Assembly (NCBI GenBank): GCA_029959195.1
Contig: CP114122.1
Coordinates: 2,108,001 to 2,172,000, forward strand
Direction: 5' to 3'
DNA length: 64,000 bases
From: Dictyophora rubrovolvata
Lineage: Eukaryota; Basidiomycota; Agaricomycetes; Phallales; Phallaceae
Part shown: one piece after another, positions 49,034 to 61,330 of the stretch
How the letters are laid out: every line of letters starts with the position of its first letter
How positions within the stretch are numbered: position 1 is the stretch's first letter
Made by a program: the position numbers and the translations under genes
The notes under the pieces: model-generated
The model's database searches: none
What the model was told of the DNA's origin: nothing
The model's input: the letters and a program-made list of their open reading frames with translations, nothing else

Positions 49034-50246
49034 CAGTAACTAGTAACCAGACAGTGGAAATGAGAAAGAAAGATAGATGAGACCGGCAAGGTCGTGCAAC
49101 CGGTGCATGGCGTTTGAAACCGCGCGCTTACTCTCAGAGCCTGCTTACCAATTGCGGATCCGTGCTGTTACGGTTATTGGCTAAAAATAGCATAAAGTCT
49201 GACTCAACCTGCTTCAAATCCGTTGTGAAGAAAATTTTAAATATGTGATGCACGCACTCCCACTGTCAAGTCCAGAGTTTAGGGTAACTTACGATATGGT
49301 ATACCCTACTAAAAAATCATAAATTTTTCCATTGTTTTTTCCAAAAAAATTTCGCACTGAATTATATTTAATTTTATCTAATTTGCTTCCGTGCGGACTC
49401 GCCATTACGTTAGGTGTTCATAGTACTTCATTATTTTCAAACAGTCTTCATGCTGTGCGCCCCGGCCTACCCTCAGCATATGCGTTTCTCCCAAAAGCCC
49501 GCCATAGAGGGTCTAAAGGCTTTTCAGAGGTACGATCCCTGACAGCGTATGTTGACCTCAATTTTACAGAGCCACGAATCGATTGGAAGATGTGAACAGT
49601 GAGTGAGCCAGGAGATGGTAAGTACAAGCAAGATTTGGATCATAATCACGTTAAAGTGGAGAAAGCTATGTATTTGGGCCGGGAAGATGTGCTATAATAA
49701 AGTTCCCTATCAGACCAATTAGTTTTGTTTACACTGGTCTGACTCGGAAAGTGAGTCTTTAGAGGTTTTCTCGTAGATCGGATCACGACCCATGGTGCAT
49801 GACAATTAGCCTGGCTCCGACTACTACGTGAATACTTACAATTTATTTAGTTTACTATAATCGATATTCCTCCGCGGTGTTCAATGCATTGCAAGCGATC
49901 TTGGCGTAGGATTGGGGGCCGGGGCATCAATTTCGGACTTTTCTTCTCGATTTTGAACATGCCATCTCAAGAACGGACTTAAAGCTTCCTCAATATTTGA
50001 ACTACAGATGTGTGTACCTTCAAAAGGGATACATTTTTATAAAGGACTTTTCCTTTGAGGCACCTGCTATGACCGAAATAATCGAATTTTTGTTCGGGCT
50101 GGGGCCTGACATTGCCCTGCATTGCCCGTCACACTCATCCCTCCCTCCGGGCTACGTATAAAACACCCCCACGATCGGGTGACAATGGCTCCATATCTTT
50201 TCTAGCTTTTCCCTCCCCCCCCCATTTACTTATCGGCATTTTTAAT
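49034..50246. other. Intergenic, divergent promoters
   Basis: The upstream flanks of the Zn2Cys6 factor and the small secreted protein. An open frame at 49332-49595 has no recognisable content. TATAAAA near 50157, in the ~90 bp before the secreted-protein ATG, is a plausible TATA box. Confidence 0.4.
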
Positions 50247-50849
50247 ATGCGCTTCTCAACCTCTATTTTCTTTACCATTTTCACTGTGGCATCTTTCTTC
50301 GGTGATACTTCTGCAGCCCCCTTCCGGCCTTCCCAGTTGAAAACAAGAGACGTGATCAGTCCTCGGATCACATCTCCTAAACAGGATGACTTGTTTTTGG
50401 CTGGCGATACGACAATCGTGACATGGTACGTTTTTCTTTACCTTTGCCTAATGCGCTAAGGTCTTCACTGAATGGCAAATCTGTAGGGATACCTCGTCGG
50501 TTCCTCCCGGCTCAACAGACCTGGGCAAAATAGTGCTGGCTCAGCCCACGGAGGGAAGCGAGAATTTGCAACCTAGTATTTTTCAAAAACCACGCACAAT
50601 AGCTTTAATTATCTAATTGATTGGATAGATAGTCCATTGGCGATTAATTTCCCATTGACCGCGGGCCAGCAGAATATCACTTTCCCACTAAACTTGCCTA
50701 CGGGTGTCAACTATGCTATTGTTTGTGAGCACTACATCTTATCCGCTAAGCAGTTTCAAGTCTGATCAAAGTGGACAGTATTCGGCGACTCGGGAAATAT
50801 CTCCCCACAGTTCACGATTGTCGGGAACGACGGTATCATTAATAAATGA
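50247..50849 (+). CDS. Small secreted protein with Kre9/Knh1-like N-terminal domain
   Basis: The ATG at 50247 begins MRFSTSIFFTIFTVASFFGD, a signal peptide with likely cleavage after TSAA. Four exons can be joined in frame: ISPRITSPKQDDLFLAGDTTIVTWD, then TSSVPPGSTDLGKIVLAQ, SPLAINFPLTAGQQNITF and, last, LFGDSGNISPQFTIVG. PxITSP..G...VTW with FGDSGN is the signature of the Ser-Thr-rich GPI-anchored family (Pfam PF10342). The protein is only about 130 aa and ends NDGIINK without the Ser/Thr tail and GPI signal that most members have, so it is probably released rather than anchored. Cell-wall glucan assembly is the family's suggested role, not proven here. Confidence 0.75.
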
Positions 50850-53662
50850 CTTTGACGATGTTTCGTGTATAAATTTACGCCCCTGCCTTATCCGCTATGC
50901 TAGGACTTTTCGTTGTTCCATTTTAACCGGATTGCTCTACTATAGTGCCTTAGTTTACTTATTTATTGGGCTTGACCTTTAAGGTAGGCAAGCGTATCTT
51001 GTCTGTCCTGACCCGCGATGAAAGCCTCAGTACATACACACGAACATGTAGTTTTTACCAATTTATCGTTCTTTAATGTTACAGTTTCGGATTGACCGTG
51101 TGATTGGAAGTCGTTACTGCTGTTGCCGGCACGTTCGAAGTAGCATTCGTGGCTGCAGTGCTGGAAGGGGTGTATTAGTAGTAATAGCAAGTCCAAACGG
51201 CACTGGGGTAACGGTTGATCGACCGTTTTCTCAGTCCAAGTTTGGCTGATATTCTATATGGCACGGCCCGTCCATGATCCTCGCATCTCCACCGGTCCCA
51301 CGTGCTTTACCCAAATAATTTTCCTCAGCGCGCCCTTTGCCTTTATTTTGAGAAAAACTAAGCTCTTCAAGTCCCATCTTGTAAAAAAAGGAGAGAACGT
51401 CATTGCGCGTTCTCGCACCAGATTATGTCGTTGTTTGCTACTACTAGTTGCGAAATCTGAACGATAGTGCGTGCGTCTGCTTTGACGCGCATCGCGAGAA
51501 AGAACGCCTCAACGTTTTAAATTTTAACCCTTGCTTTAGAGAAAGAAGCACCACGTCTCCACGGGTATTCTCCTGTCCGCATCTGGAGTCGGACTACTCT
51601 TTGACGTCCTCAAATCCCCAAAATCTAGAGATAGCTCAAAGGCTAAAGCCCTGATCTAGTCAAAATGACGGATGAAGAATAGTTGAATAAAGTCTATTTT
51701 CATTATGAAAAGAGGCCGCTCTTCTGAATGGTAAATTTGAGGATGTAAATGTGTTTTAGAAAACGAAAAAAATTTCCTTCCTCCCGTCCCCACGGATGAA
51801 CAAATATGTTACCCATTTCAAGCCATAAGTTGTATCCATGTATCCGCAATTTTTAGTATTTTCAACGTTTTTTGGCTCTGTTGACCCTAAGCACTCTGGA
51901 ATACCGCATTCTTCAAATATTGATTGATGAAAAGAAAACTCTTAGAGATCTTGCATTAGTGCAGCGTCGAATGAGAACTGAAAATCATGAACGCCTACTG
52001 GTATTCTTGGCGGCAGGGCACGGTACCAGCATCTTTTATTGAAGGTAACGAAGATAGCGAATTGAGAGTAAACTGGTAAATCTGGCGGATCATCTGACTC
52101 TTTTTCAATACTATGACGACTGATATATTTCTTGATGCCTTATTAACCTGTCAAAGAATTTGAAATTGCATAGATCTCGGACCCGGCCTTCCCCAAAACC
52201 TACTCATTACGATATAAATACAATGGTCGAGGTTTGAACAGGTGGTATCGGAACTTAATTACATACCTCCAAACATTTGGTAGATTCAGGCCCCATCATA
52301 AACAGCCTTACCGATGGGAAGACGGAGACTTCAGACATTCCTTGTCAGAGTATAATGGCGCTATTTTTGAATAAGCCAGTGTTTATATTATGCAGTCAAG
52401 CATAACAACGCTCCGGCTAGTCTCCTCGTGATTCATGAAGTCCGTCAGGGAATTATTCGGCTGGTGAAAGCTGACGAGAATCGTGCGACTCCTGAAATTC
52501 AACATTGTAATTCAGATATTTGAATTATGGGAAATCCCAGCCAGGGTTACATAGACTAACCTCATACGTCAGAGCGTGTTAGCCAAATACCACCAGTAAA
52601 CCAAATTCTTGGTCTGGTATTGCCTTATGTCTCGATGGCGTGTTAAAAACCACTGGAAGTTTCCCACAAATTTATTAACTGATTATGAAAATATCAGCAT
52701 TTATGGAATAAACGAATCTACAACATCTTTTCAAAAGCCCTGGCTTTCTACTCCGTTATAAACGCAAGAGTTTCGACACTGCCAACACCCCTAGCAAGTT
52801 CGGGCGAATGTGTTGTAAGTGAATCAAAAACGGCTGAATGAAGCACACGCCACCTTGTAATCTTCGAGAGGCCGGGCCGTGTGCCCAAAGAACTAGACTT
52901 GTCTCTTCTGACATTTCATGTCGGGCCGACTTCTCTAACGCAACAATTCGAAGACAATATTTGAAAATCGAAATGGAAACATCAAGCCAAATCAAATCCT
53001 GGATACGACCGGCACTCCTTGAACCTATATCGACCGAGAACATATCGGTATTGTGCCACAGTCGGTGAATACAAGTGTTATGAGACCATAAGGAACTGGA
53101 GATTAAATCTCTCCAAGGGTTGAGCTTCGGCTTCGGGGTAATGGAACTATTCGGGCTGTCGAGACGCCATCTGGCCAGAAATATAAAAAAAAACCAATTG
53201 TAGTTCGAAGGAAGATGTCCAAAAGGTGTCCAGAAATGAAATTAGTCCCTGCACACGAGATGTTTCTTGGATGCTTTTCTTTTGGGCGTGGGATCCGCCT
53301 GCGGAATATTTTTGGTTGATATTCTGTGTATATCAATTACAATTATACCATGCTTATGCTATCTTCATAAAATTTGGCTTACTCTTTCTTTTCTTCCCGA
53401 AAAAAAGGCTGGACAAGAATTCGCTGCTTAAGGCCTGGACGGAACTTGGTCAAGGACGGTCTGTGACATGACTGTCACACATGTGCACACTAACCATCAC
53501 AAACAAACCACGTGACCTCAAACCGCCACGCGTCTTGCCTCTGACAGACAGGCTTCACGACTATCTCATTTGTTGTACAACTTGTCTCTCCAACTATCCA
53601 AACTCAAGTTTCCCGCTTTTTCTTTCTTACTTTTGCTCTGCTGAAGGCGCAGTAGTTTTACT
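50850..53662. other. 2.8-kb gene-poor interval upstream of Polo kinase
   Basis: Short open frames at 51258, 51448, 52756 (minus) and 52838 show no domain, no splice partners and no biased composition. The sequence between 51.7 and 52.7 kb is AT-rich and may be decayed. CACGTG and ACGCGT sites lie at its right edge. Confidence 0.4.
53509..53533 (+). promoter_or_regulatory. CACGTG and ACGCGT elements before Polo kinase
   Basis: CACGTGAC starts at 53509 and ACGCGT (an MluI cell-cycle box) is at 53528-53533, about 150 and 130 bp before the ATG. MCB boxes drive G1/S genes in yeasts through MBF. Activity here is inferred from sequence alone. Confidence 0.4.
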
Positions 53663-56548
53663 ATGGCTGCACCCCCTTTACCTCGTCTTGATGCCCGGAT
53701 TAACCCACCCACAACAGCACGGCGTCCTGCGTTGGCTAGCGCACACCGACATAACCAGCTTCCTTCTGCTAATCAAACACCAGCAAATATTGGGATAAAG
53801 GCAAAAGAGGAGTCTCCCCGTTTGACGCGTCAAAATACGAAAACGAGACCACCTTCGCCCCCTCAGGTTATTCGCGACGTCAACCGGTCGCTTCAGTTCT
53901 CCAGGGTTGGTTTCTTAGGAGAGGTGCGGAAAGGGCTATTATTAAATCATCGTTCATTGTATCTAACTGGTATTGCAGGGTGGCTTTGCACGAGTTTATG
54001 AAGTCAAGGATGTCAGAGGAGATCGTGGCGCCATCAAGGTCATAACAAAGTCATCACTGAAAACCAAGAAGGCGAAGACAAAGGTTCGATTTAAAAACGA
54101 AACTTAGCTATTGCCCGTCTCACTGATGATCTCCAATAGCTATACGCTGAAATCAAGATTCACCGATCCTTAACCCACCCAAACATCGTTAAATTCAACG
54201 AATGTTTCGAAGATGAAGACAACGTATACATGACACTTGAACTATGCGAAAATGGGGTACGAATGAAACCCTTTTTTCCATCGCCGTTTTCTTACTCTGA
54301 TCAAACTTTTAGAGTTTAATGGACATGCTCCGCCGACGCCGACGTTTGACAGAACCGGAAGCAAGATTCTTCCTAGTACAGCTCATAGGAGCCTGCCATT
54401 GGATGCACACACACCAAGTAATACATCGTGACTTGAAACTAGGCAACCTTCTCTTGGACGCCCATATGAACATTAAAGTGGGCGATTTCGGCCTTGCTGC
54501 GTTGATCGAAAACCCTGGAGAACGGAAGAAGTCAGTTTTCATTGTTTCAGCGACTTAGAAAAAGCTTCTCAAACAATTTCACAGAACCATTTGTGGGACG
54601 CCTAATTATATTGCTCCAGAAGTGTTGTTTGATACCACCAATGGTCATAGTTTCGAAGTGGATACATGGTCGATAGGTGTCATTTTGTGGGTTCCATTTT
54701 CGAATGATCCCTTAATCAGCAACTAAATCTCTTTTTTCAGGTACACCCTGATAATAGGTCGCCCACCGTTTCAAACTAAAGACGTTAAGGAAATCTATAA
54801 ACGCATTCGCGACAATAAATATGAATTCCCAACCGATCGTCAAATCTCTCCCAATGCCCAAGCCTTGGTTCAGCAAATCCTAACGACGGACCCGCAGGCA
54901 CGTCCCACACTGCACGAAATCCTCGATCATGGTTTTTTCGTTGATGGAACTATACCCCCTTACATTCCCATCACCGCCCACAACGAAACGCCATCCTTCA
55001 CGCCGCCGATCACTCGCCAACAGTCTACCGTTAATCTTGCCAAACTTCGTAAACAAACCCTGTTGGATCAAGATCAGATATCTGAGTTCTCCATTAGCAC
55101 TGGTCCTTCCTCTAAATCGGTGGCTCGCAACGCGGCGACGAGCATCGCGCAACAAGAACGGGAGTTCCAAAAGGCGGTGCAGCCTGGTAGTCCGATCTCA
55201 GCATTGCTTAGTTCTGCTCGACAGCCACTTATTGTGTCGAATTCGCCTAGTCCACGTGAAAATGTAGGCGTTATGCGGAAGTTGAGCAGTAGTAATCCTC
55301 CGCCGATCGCTGGTAAAGGGAAACAATCGGTTGTTTCGCCTCTTAAAGGACCTTTAGCGGATATTCGAGAGGAAGACGATGGTGAGGAACCTTTAAAGGG
55401 AAACCGGGAGATTGAGTCGCAAAAGGCGAGGATCGTTGCTCAGATGGTTCCGAGTTCTTCCCCCGATCCCCTGGAAGAACAGGAGAACATACCTCCGCCG
55501 CCGCCGCCACCCCCCAAAGCTAAAACTAAGAAGTCGATTGCTCATATCGCTCATATTCCTCCGATTGAGTCTGGAGTTGATCTTAAACCTAATGTGTTTG
55601 ATGTTGTGGCCAATACTCTAAGTATGGCGTTTGAGGCTAAGAGTCAGGGAAAATTGTTTAGGCAACCGAGTAATTCCACCCTTTCGTGTTTTCTTCCGTA
55701 TCCACATCTAAACAAAAATTAATTATAGGTCTTGATGTGGATTTAGAGTCTCCCAAGGTTTTCATCGTCTCTTGGGTTGATTATTGTAACAAGTATGGCA
55801 TGGGTTATGCCTTGACAGATGGTTCGGTCGGTGTTCATTTCAATGATAGTACTACTATGATCCTCTCGCCAAATAAGAAGTAAGTACAAGCCACCACCCT
55901 TGTAATTGCCACTTTCTCAATTTATTTATCGAATTAATTAATTAATTAGGAACCTGGATTATATCTCCACTCATCGCCAAGGTTCGATCTATGTTCGCAA
56001 GAATTACACGACCACGGAGTACGCTGACGAGCTCAAGAGCAAAGTCTATCTAATGAAGCATTTCGAGCGGTACATGATGGACCGTCTTTATGGCGATTAC
56101 GACTATACCTTCCAAGACCTTAAACGTATCAAGGGCATGGATTTTGTACAAAAGTATTTAAGAATGAAGCATGTGATTGTCTTCAAACTTAGCCACGACG
56201 TATTACAAGTGAGTTTCTTGAATTATGATACTAACTATTTTTCATTTCGTTTACTTCCAGTTCAACTTTTATGACCACACGAAAATAATTTTATCATCAC
56301 AAGGACTGTTGGTTACCCACATTGACAAAAATTACAACCTAACGAAATGGCCTTTGAGCGAACTCATGACTCGGGCACTATTGCCACCTCATCACGACGC
56401 CGCCCAGGCAAAATTACATCAACGCTTGCTAGACAAGCTTCTTTACTGCAAAGAGGTACTAATCCATATTCGCAATGCCGAAACGGGGAATATTTCCGAA
56501 GCTAAGTTAAGTACAAACGCCAAAGCTGAAAGCCCCCCATTGCGTTAG
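53663..56548 (+). CDS. Polo-like kinase (Cdc5/Plo1/PLK1)
   Basis: The ATG at 53663 ([16 protein letters not shown]) precedes a disordered lead of about 80 residues. The glycine loop [13 protein letters not shown] is split by an intron; [11 protein letters not shown] supplies the ATP-site Lys. The catalytic loop is HRDLKLGN, then DFGLAA and the activation segment [14 protein letters not shown], whose Thr is the Polo activating site. A Ser/Pro-rich linker ends in polyPro (about 55490). Polo box 1 has [16 protein letters not shown] with the key Trp; box 2 has [15 protein letters not shown] with the His-x-Lys phosphopeptide pincer. All catalytic and binding residues are present. Polo kinase drives mitotic entry, spindle-pole work, anaphase and cytokinesis. 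It stops at 56548. Confidence 0.95.
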
Positions 56549-57017
56549 GCACTGGTTGACTGTGATAGCTTGCTTGTACGACTAAACTTCAGACTGCTTT
56601 TCCGCTGGATATGGCTCGGAGCACGGTTTTCGGAAAAGTGAATTCAATTTCCAATTTTTTTTATTCTTCCTGTTCTCGTTCTTTTTAACTTCATATCTCT
56701 CATTTTTTTCCCCCTTTCTTGCGCAATTGTTATCGTTGCAAAGCTCTTTCCGGCTTTATTTCGTCATTACGTCCGGTTGCCACCGCACGAGATTCGCAAG
56801 GGGTCTTGTCGGGTAGGTTGACTGTACCCAATCGTCTATCACATTTACAGATGATCCAATGTATACGAGTTTTTACACGCATTGTCAAAACAAAAAATAG
56901 TTATTACGTTGTTACGATTTATTTACGTCAGTTTATGCATTAACTCGGAGGAAAAAAGTAATAGTAAGAAAAAACCGATTCTTTAGAGATAGAAAAGAGA
57001 AGTCCACGTTATGAATG
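56549..57017. other. Intergenic between convergent genes
   Basis: T-rich 3' flank of Polo kinase; nothing else seen. Confidence 0.4.
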
Positions 57018-57734
57018 TTAAGCCTCCATGAGGTTTTGAAGATACCTTGGCCAATTTTTCATTCTGTTTTGGAGACGTTCCTCAAGCGAATCAACAACTA
57101 TCTGCATTGGGTTTGAACCTGCCTCTGGGATAGCAACAGGTGATGATTCTTCTTGTTGTTGAGTTTTATCCTCCAAATGTTCGACCAAAACAAATTGCTC
57201 CCAGTCCGGTTCCATAGAATTCGAAGAGGTAGATTTCATATCTGATAAATTGGCAAATCCGGACGGGCACGCTACATCGGTGAAACTCGTTTGTGTTTGT
57301 ATTCCGACCGAGCTGAATTGGCGGTCTGAGATCTCGAATTCTTCTGAAGTAAGTCCAGTATCGGATGAGTCTTCGGCCCTACTTTCGAGAGAGGTTTCTT
57401 CAACTAGAGTGGTCAGCGAAGACACGAATAGTCGGGTAGGCGAAGAGATAGGGGGTGGCGAGATTTCGCGCAGCACAAGTGGCAAGTGTTCGACTACGCC
57501 CCAATAATGTTCCACTGAATTATTTGATGGCTCATCAGCAGAGTCATTTTTCACGTGTTGGGGTTCCTCCTCCTCCTCTTCTTCTTCAGTGAGATAGACT
57601 CCCGTCGTAGGTGGAGACGGTGGTACCTCCGGTACCGGTTTATTGAAATCGAATATATCTCTGTCATCTGCGTAGTAATATTGGACAATTTCGGAGTCTG
57701 AGAGTTCTTGAGTGGCGGATTCGGAGTTATCCAT
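57018..57734 (-). CDS. Acidic uncharacterised protein, single exon
   Basis: An uninterrupted 238-codon frame runs from ATG 57734 to 57018. Its composition is acidic, with EEEEEEEE after GVYLT and many Ser/Thr-Pro and DS/ES pairs; no membrane helix or signal is seen. The last 25 residues (VDSLEERLQNRMKNWPRYLQ) form an amphipathic basic helix that could be a binding motif. The single-exon structure contrasts with its intron-rich neighbours. I recognise no family. It could be lineage-specific; coding status rests on length and non-random composition. Confidence 0.5.
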   Translation of the reverse strand: MDNSESATQELSDSEIVQYYYADDRDIFDFNKPVPEVPPSPPTTGVYLTEEEEEEEEPQHVKNDSADEPSNNSVEHYWGVVEHLPLVLREISPPPISSPTRLFVSSLTTLVEETSLESRAEDSSDTGLTSEEFEISDRQFSSVGIQTQTSFTDVACPSGFANLSDMKSTSSNSMEPDWEQFVLVEHLEDKTQQQEESSPVAIPEAGSNPMQIVVDSLEERLQNRMKNWPRYLQNLMEA

Positions 57735-58385
57735 TGCTAATGAAATTTGATTTCAAAAGCTATTGAAGAAGAATGTGTGGATCGCAATCTGCAAACTGCG
57801 GCAAGCCTGAGGCCAACCGGGGCTAGTAAGAAGAATCTCGGTATTGTGGCTGGAGACGACAAGATGCAAGATATTGAATATGCCCGTCGTGCTTGAGAAC
57901 TTTGTAACTTGGCTCCTAGATTTTGTACTTCGATGTGGTGGAAGGAAGCGAAGAAGGAGCTTAAAGGGGGGAGTCAGTACGCTATAATATAGGGGAATAG
58001 ATACCTCCTAGACTCGGAGATGTCACTCGCCGCTGGGTAATAGTAGAAACAACCCATGCGCCATAAGTCTAGATTCTTTTTGAGTTTGAATAACATCTAC
58101 GACATTATTATTATAATCTCGTCTCGAGTAGTAGATAGTAGAAGGTTGATGAACTTGTTAGCACAGGTACCCGGGCCTGTCGTTCGGGCGCCAAACTCCT
58201 AGCGTGTGTGACCGTGACTAGACCGTGACAATAACGAACGCGACTTTCATCCACACTGCGGTCCAACCTTTCCCCTGACAAGACAAGACAAACAGGGACG
58301 AAGTGAAGAGATACCCGTCGGAGAAGGATTTTTCTTTATTGCGAATTGCAGCAATAATTAGACCTTCAAATCTTATTGAGGGAAA
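57735..58385. other. Divergent intergenic region
   Basis: The shared upstream region of the acidic-protein gene and LSm8. It contains two GACCGTGAC repeats, entered separately, and a run of ATTATTATTATAATC near 58105. Confidence 0.4.
58210..58229 (+). promoter_or_regulatory. GACCGTGAC direct repeat, 11-bp spacing
   Basis: Copies at 58210-58218 and 58221-58229 are offset by one helical turn, about 160-175 bp before the LSm8 ATG. This layout would place two bound proteins on the same DNA face. Confidence 0.4.
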
Positions 58386-58886
58386 ATGGCAACCTTGCAA
58401 AGCTATGTTGACCGTGAGTTATCTCAGCTTTTTCATTCGACTTTATATTTGCGCTTGTTTGCTTTTTCCTCTGAATCTTTATTTACAACTTACTGCAGAT
58501 CGCGTTTTGTTGATATTACAAGACGGGCGATCGATAGTGGTATGTCTGCTGTTCTGGCGTTGCGTCATACGTTTGTTTGATTAGTTTCTTCTTCATTCCA
58601 GGGTACACTGGCAGGATTCGATCAACGTTCCAACGTGGTGCTGTCGGATTCCAAGGAACGTATATACAGTATGGAAGAAGGCGTTGAAGAAGTTCCTTTG
58701 GGCCTGTATCTCGTCAAAGGGGACATGATGTTCGTCTATCTCCCTAATTCCTCTCCTTTCAACACTCTTCGTATGCTTACGCTCCAACTATACAGACTGT
58801 TGATTGGAGAATTGGATACGGCCCTCGACAATGCCGTCGATCTGTCCACTATACGCGCCGAACCCCTTCCGGGGATACGCTATTGA
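58386..58886 (+). CDS. LSM8: U6 snRNA-associated Sm-like protein LSm8
   Basis: Four exons (58386-58413, 58499-58539, 58602-58729, 58796-58886) give 95 aa, the usual LSm8 length. Sm1 motif: DHRVLLILQDGRSIVGTL, then GFDQRSNVVL with Asn for uridine contact. Sm2: GLYLVKGDMILLIGELD, the LSm8-type RGD/KGD turn. The C-terminus LSTIRAEPLPG matches LSm8 (NIRAEPLN in human) and distinguishes it from LSm1. LSm8 completes the nuclear LSm2-8 ring that binds the 3' oligo(U) of U6 snRNA for splicing. Confidence 0.95.
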
Positions 58887-59362
58887 TCACTATTGACGGA
58901 AAGAGACGTTACGTCGCCAACAGCCACCATGCTTATCTCAAAAGTCAATGAGATTGATATCTCCTCGACGTGGAAACAAGGTTGTGATATGGAAACATTC
59001 ATCGGTCCTGCAACCTCAGTGGATCTGATACGCGCCAATTCTTGATCGGCCCTTTTCTCTTAAAACATGAATACATGAGCACTATACCCTCGTCTATACT
59101 TCTTCTTTATAGACCTCAGACCATTAAAAACGGCTCAGAATAGCAAGGGACAGAATTTCAAAAGATATTAGTAGTTCATTATTCTGCGTCGTGTAATACT
59201 GCGTGCATTAAAATGCGAATACGTTACTTCTATGTCATCTCATAATACTATGCAAAAATCATGGAAACGTCCACAAAGCCATTGGAAAAAAGAGGGAGAG
59301 AAATGTGCTTAAGGAAAATTGAAACTTGATTCAAATCTTAACCTTCTTGAGTTAATTGGATT
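58887..59362. other. Intergenic between convergent genes
   Basis: Joint 3' flank of LSm8 and the Rmd1-type gene. No structure is seen. Confidence 0.4.
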
Positions 59363-61330
59363 TTATTCACTCATCATCCTCCGGACAACTTCCAAGGCAT
59401 TTTCATGAGTGAGCTCCGCTGTATCAACCGAGGAGAGAGGTATTTGAGAGGATGATCCAGTAGAAACTCGGGGAATAGACGTAAACAACGAAAAAAGATC
59501 CTTGGACCTTGGACCAAGCTCTCTTCCCCCTGTATTAACGATGAAACGAACCAATAGTTCGCCCTGAAATTTAATTAATGGTAAAGAAAGGGATAAAAAA
59601 TGGAGCAGAATTTACCAATTCAACAACACACGCGACAACTATAAGCCTAAAAGGGAGGGAGATGAGACATGTCCGACATTAGGACAAGTTGCAGCTACCA
59701 GATAATGATCCATGTAATTCTATCCATGGCACTCGTGTTAACGTGGTCATGAATGAGATCCAACTTCAATGATTTTAACGTAAATTGTTTTTCATAATTG
59801 TCATAGGAAAGAAAGAAAACACGTACGAGTTCATTTGCGACACCCAGTCGTTCATTTAAAACGTTTATTCGAGGACTAATTTCAAGGTATTCTCTGACAG
59901 CATCGTATAAACCTTTGAGACTAGCTTCGCTCCAAAATAACTCCGGAACGTCAAGGACGTTTGAAACGAGATTGATGGTAGTCCTAAGCGTAAACAATTT
60001 TCCTAATTATTTCTCTTTAATAATGGCTAAGACACGTGGAAGGAAACGGATCAAACTTGCCACTTAATCTTGTCGCTTCACGCCTCGTGAGATTGATTGA
60101 ACCTGATGTAGCCAATTCTTTGGGTATCTGTCTCGTAGAAGGATGCGACAAAACTTGGTTTGACAATGATTCATAGTGTGCTAAGAGGGTGGATTGGCCA
60201 AGGGCATGAGCAATAGAAAGACTGAGGAGATGGGAGCGTGATTTTAAAGCTAATGAGAGTATTACTATATATAGAGCAATCCAATATGAACATGATTGCG
60301 TACTAAAGAAGTCGTTATATATCCTCGGAAATTCGACATGAGGATCCATCTTGTTGAATGTATTAGAATTTTTTTTACGAGATAGACTATCTTAACACCT
60401 ACAGTATAATGACATTCTTCAACCTCCCATTCTTCTTCGGGCCGTTTTCGAGTCCATATTCCAGCAGTATCCAAATCGTCAATAATATCTCTTTCTTCCA
60501 TTTCGCTGAACCCGAAGAACACAGCAACGCCGTAAGAGAAGAATATGGCTTCTGCGATATGCTCATCCTCAGCCAGTTGCCGTTCCAGGGCTGTTGATTC
60601 ACGACGTTTTGTCCGTTTTCTAAGGTTAGGCCGATGATTGGCTTCAGGCGATGTAGAGATGTAACCGTCGTGTGGAAAGTTGGACTCCGGACTTTCGGCC
60701 TCGGGGAAATACGTTCCCTCATAACCATACTGTTCATCTTCGGACATACGAGACATGATCATAGTACTTTCTGTTGGAGCGGGCGATGACCGAACATTGA
60801 CGCTGGGAGCGTATCCCGGTAAGAGAGGAAGATGGTAAACCTGAAGAAAGTTAGAAATGAAATTTATGGAGAGATATATCTTATCTTCAACTAACCACAT
60901 AAATGGCTTCATCGAAAACCCTTGGTAACACAGCGTGCTCTCTTTTGAGAAAAGCAGCTAGCAGCTTTTTCATTACGCCTTCCGCAACGGAATACGCAGT
61001 CAGCCGTGCATAACCAGCACGTTCTCGCTCATCTTTGGTTAGTCGTTCTCCAAGAGTCCGACTTGGACGACGTCCTGCAGCAATGTCACGATCTTCCAGG
61101 TCTGTCAGCTGCTCTTCCTCATCTGGAAGGGGTTTAGTCTGGGCTTCCGACGGCAACAGAACATGTCGCTGTGACGTCTTCGACGTTCGGGATAACTTTA
61201 CATTTCCGATTGGTGTTTTCGGTGCTTGAGCATTCGGTGTGAACAGTGTCCGAGACCGTGTTGGGCGTGTCCCAGGAATATCGATTATTATGGGCGCAGA
61301 TGACATGCGGGTCGGTCTTGGGCGGGACAT
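59363..61330 (-). CDS. Rmd1/Rmd8/YagE (DUF155) family protein
   Basis: The ATG at 61330 gives MSRPRPTRMSSAPIIIDIPG, a disordered lead, then TKDERERAGYARLTAYSVAEG. The core signature is intact: AIFFSYGVAVFFGFSE, ERDIIDDLDTAGIW, WEVEECHYTYDPHVEFPRIY, LKSRSHLLSLSIAHALGQST, LSHPSTRQIPKELATSG and LDVPELFWSEASLKGLYD. DRITWIIIWLIVVACVVEL near the end is the single C-terminal membrane helix, followed by a tail ending RRMMSE. Introns are short. Yeast Rmd1 and Rmd8 are linked to sporulation and nuclear division; the human relative RMND1 acts in mitochondrial translation. The form with HPSTRQIP and a C-terminal helix is the fungal Rmd1/Rmd8 type; its molecular activity is unknown. Confidence 0.88.

Noticed and set aside
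52230-52260. GGTGGTATCGGAAC, somewhat like the primer-binding site of LTR elements
   Set aside because: No flanking repeats and no element-coding sequence are visible; the match is short and inexact.
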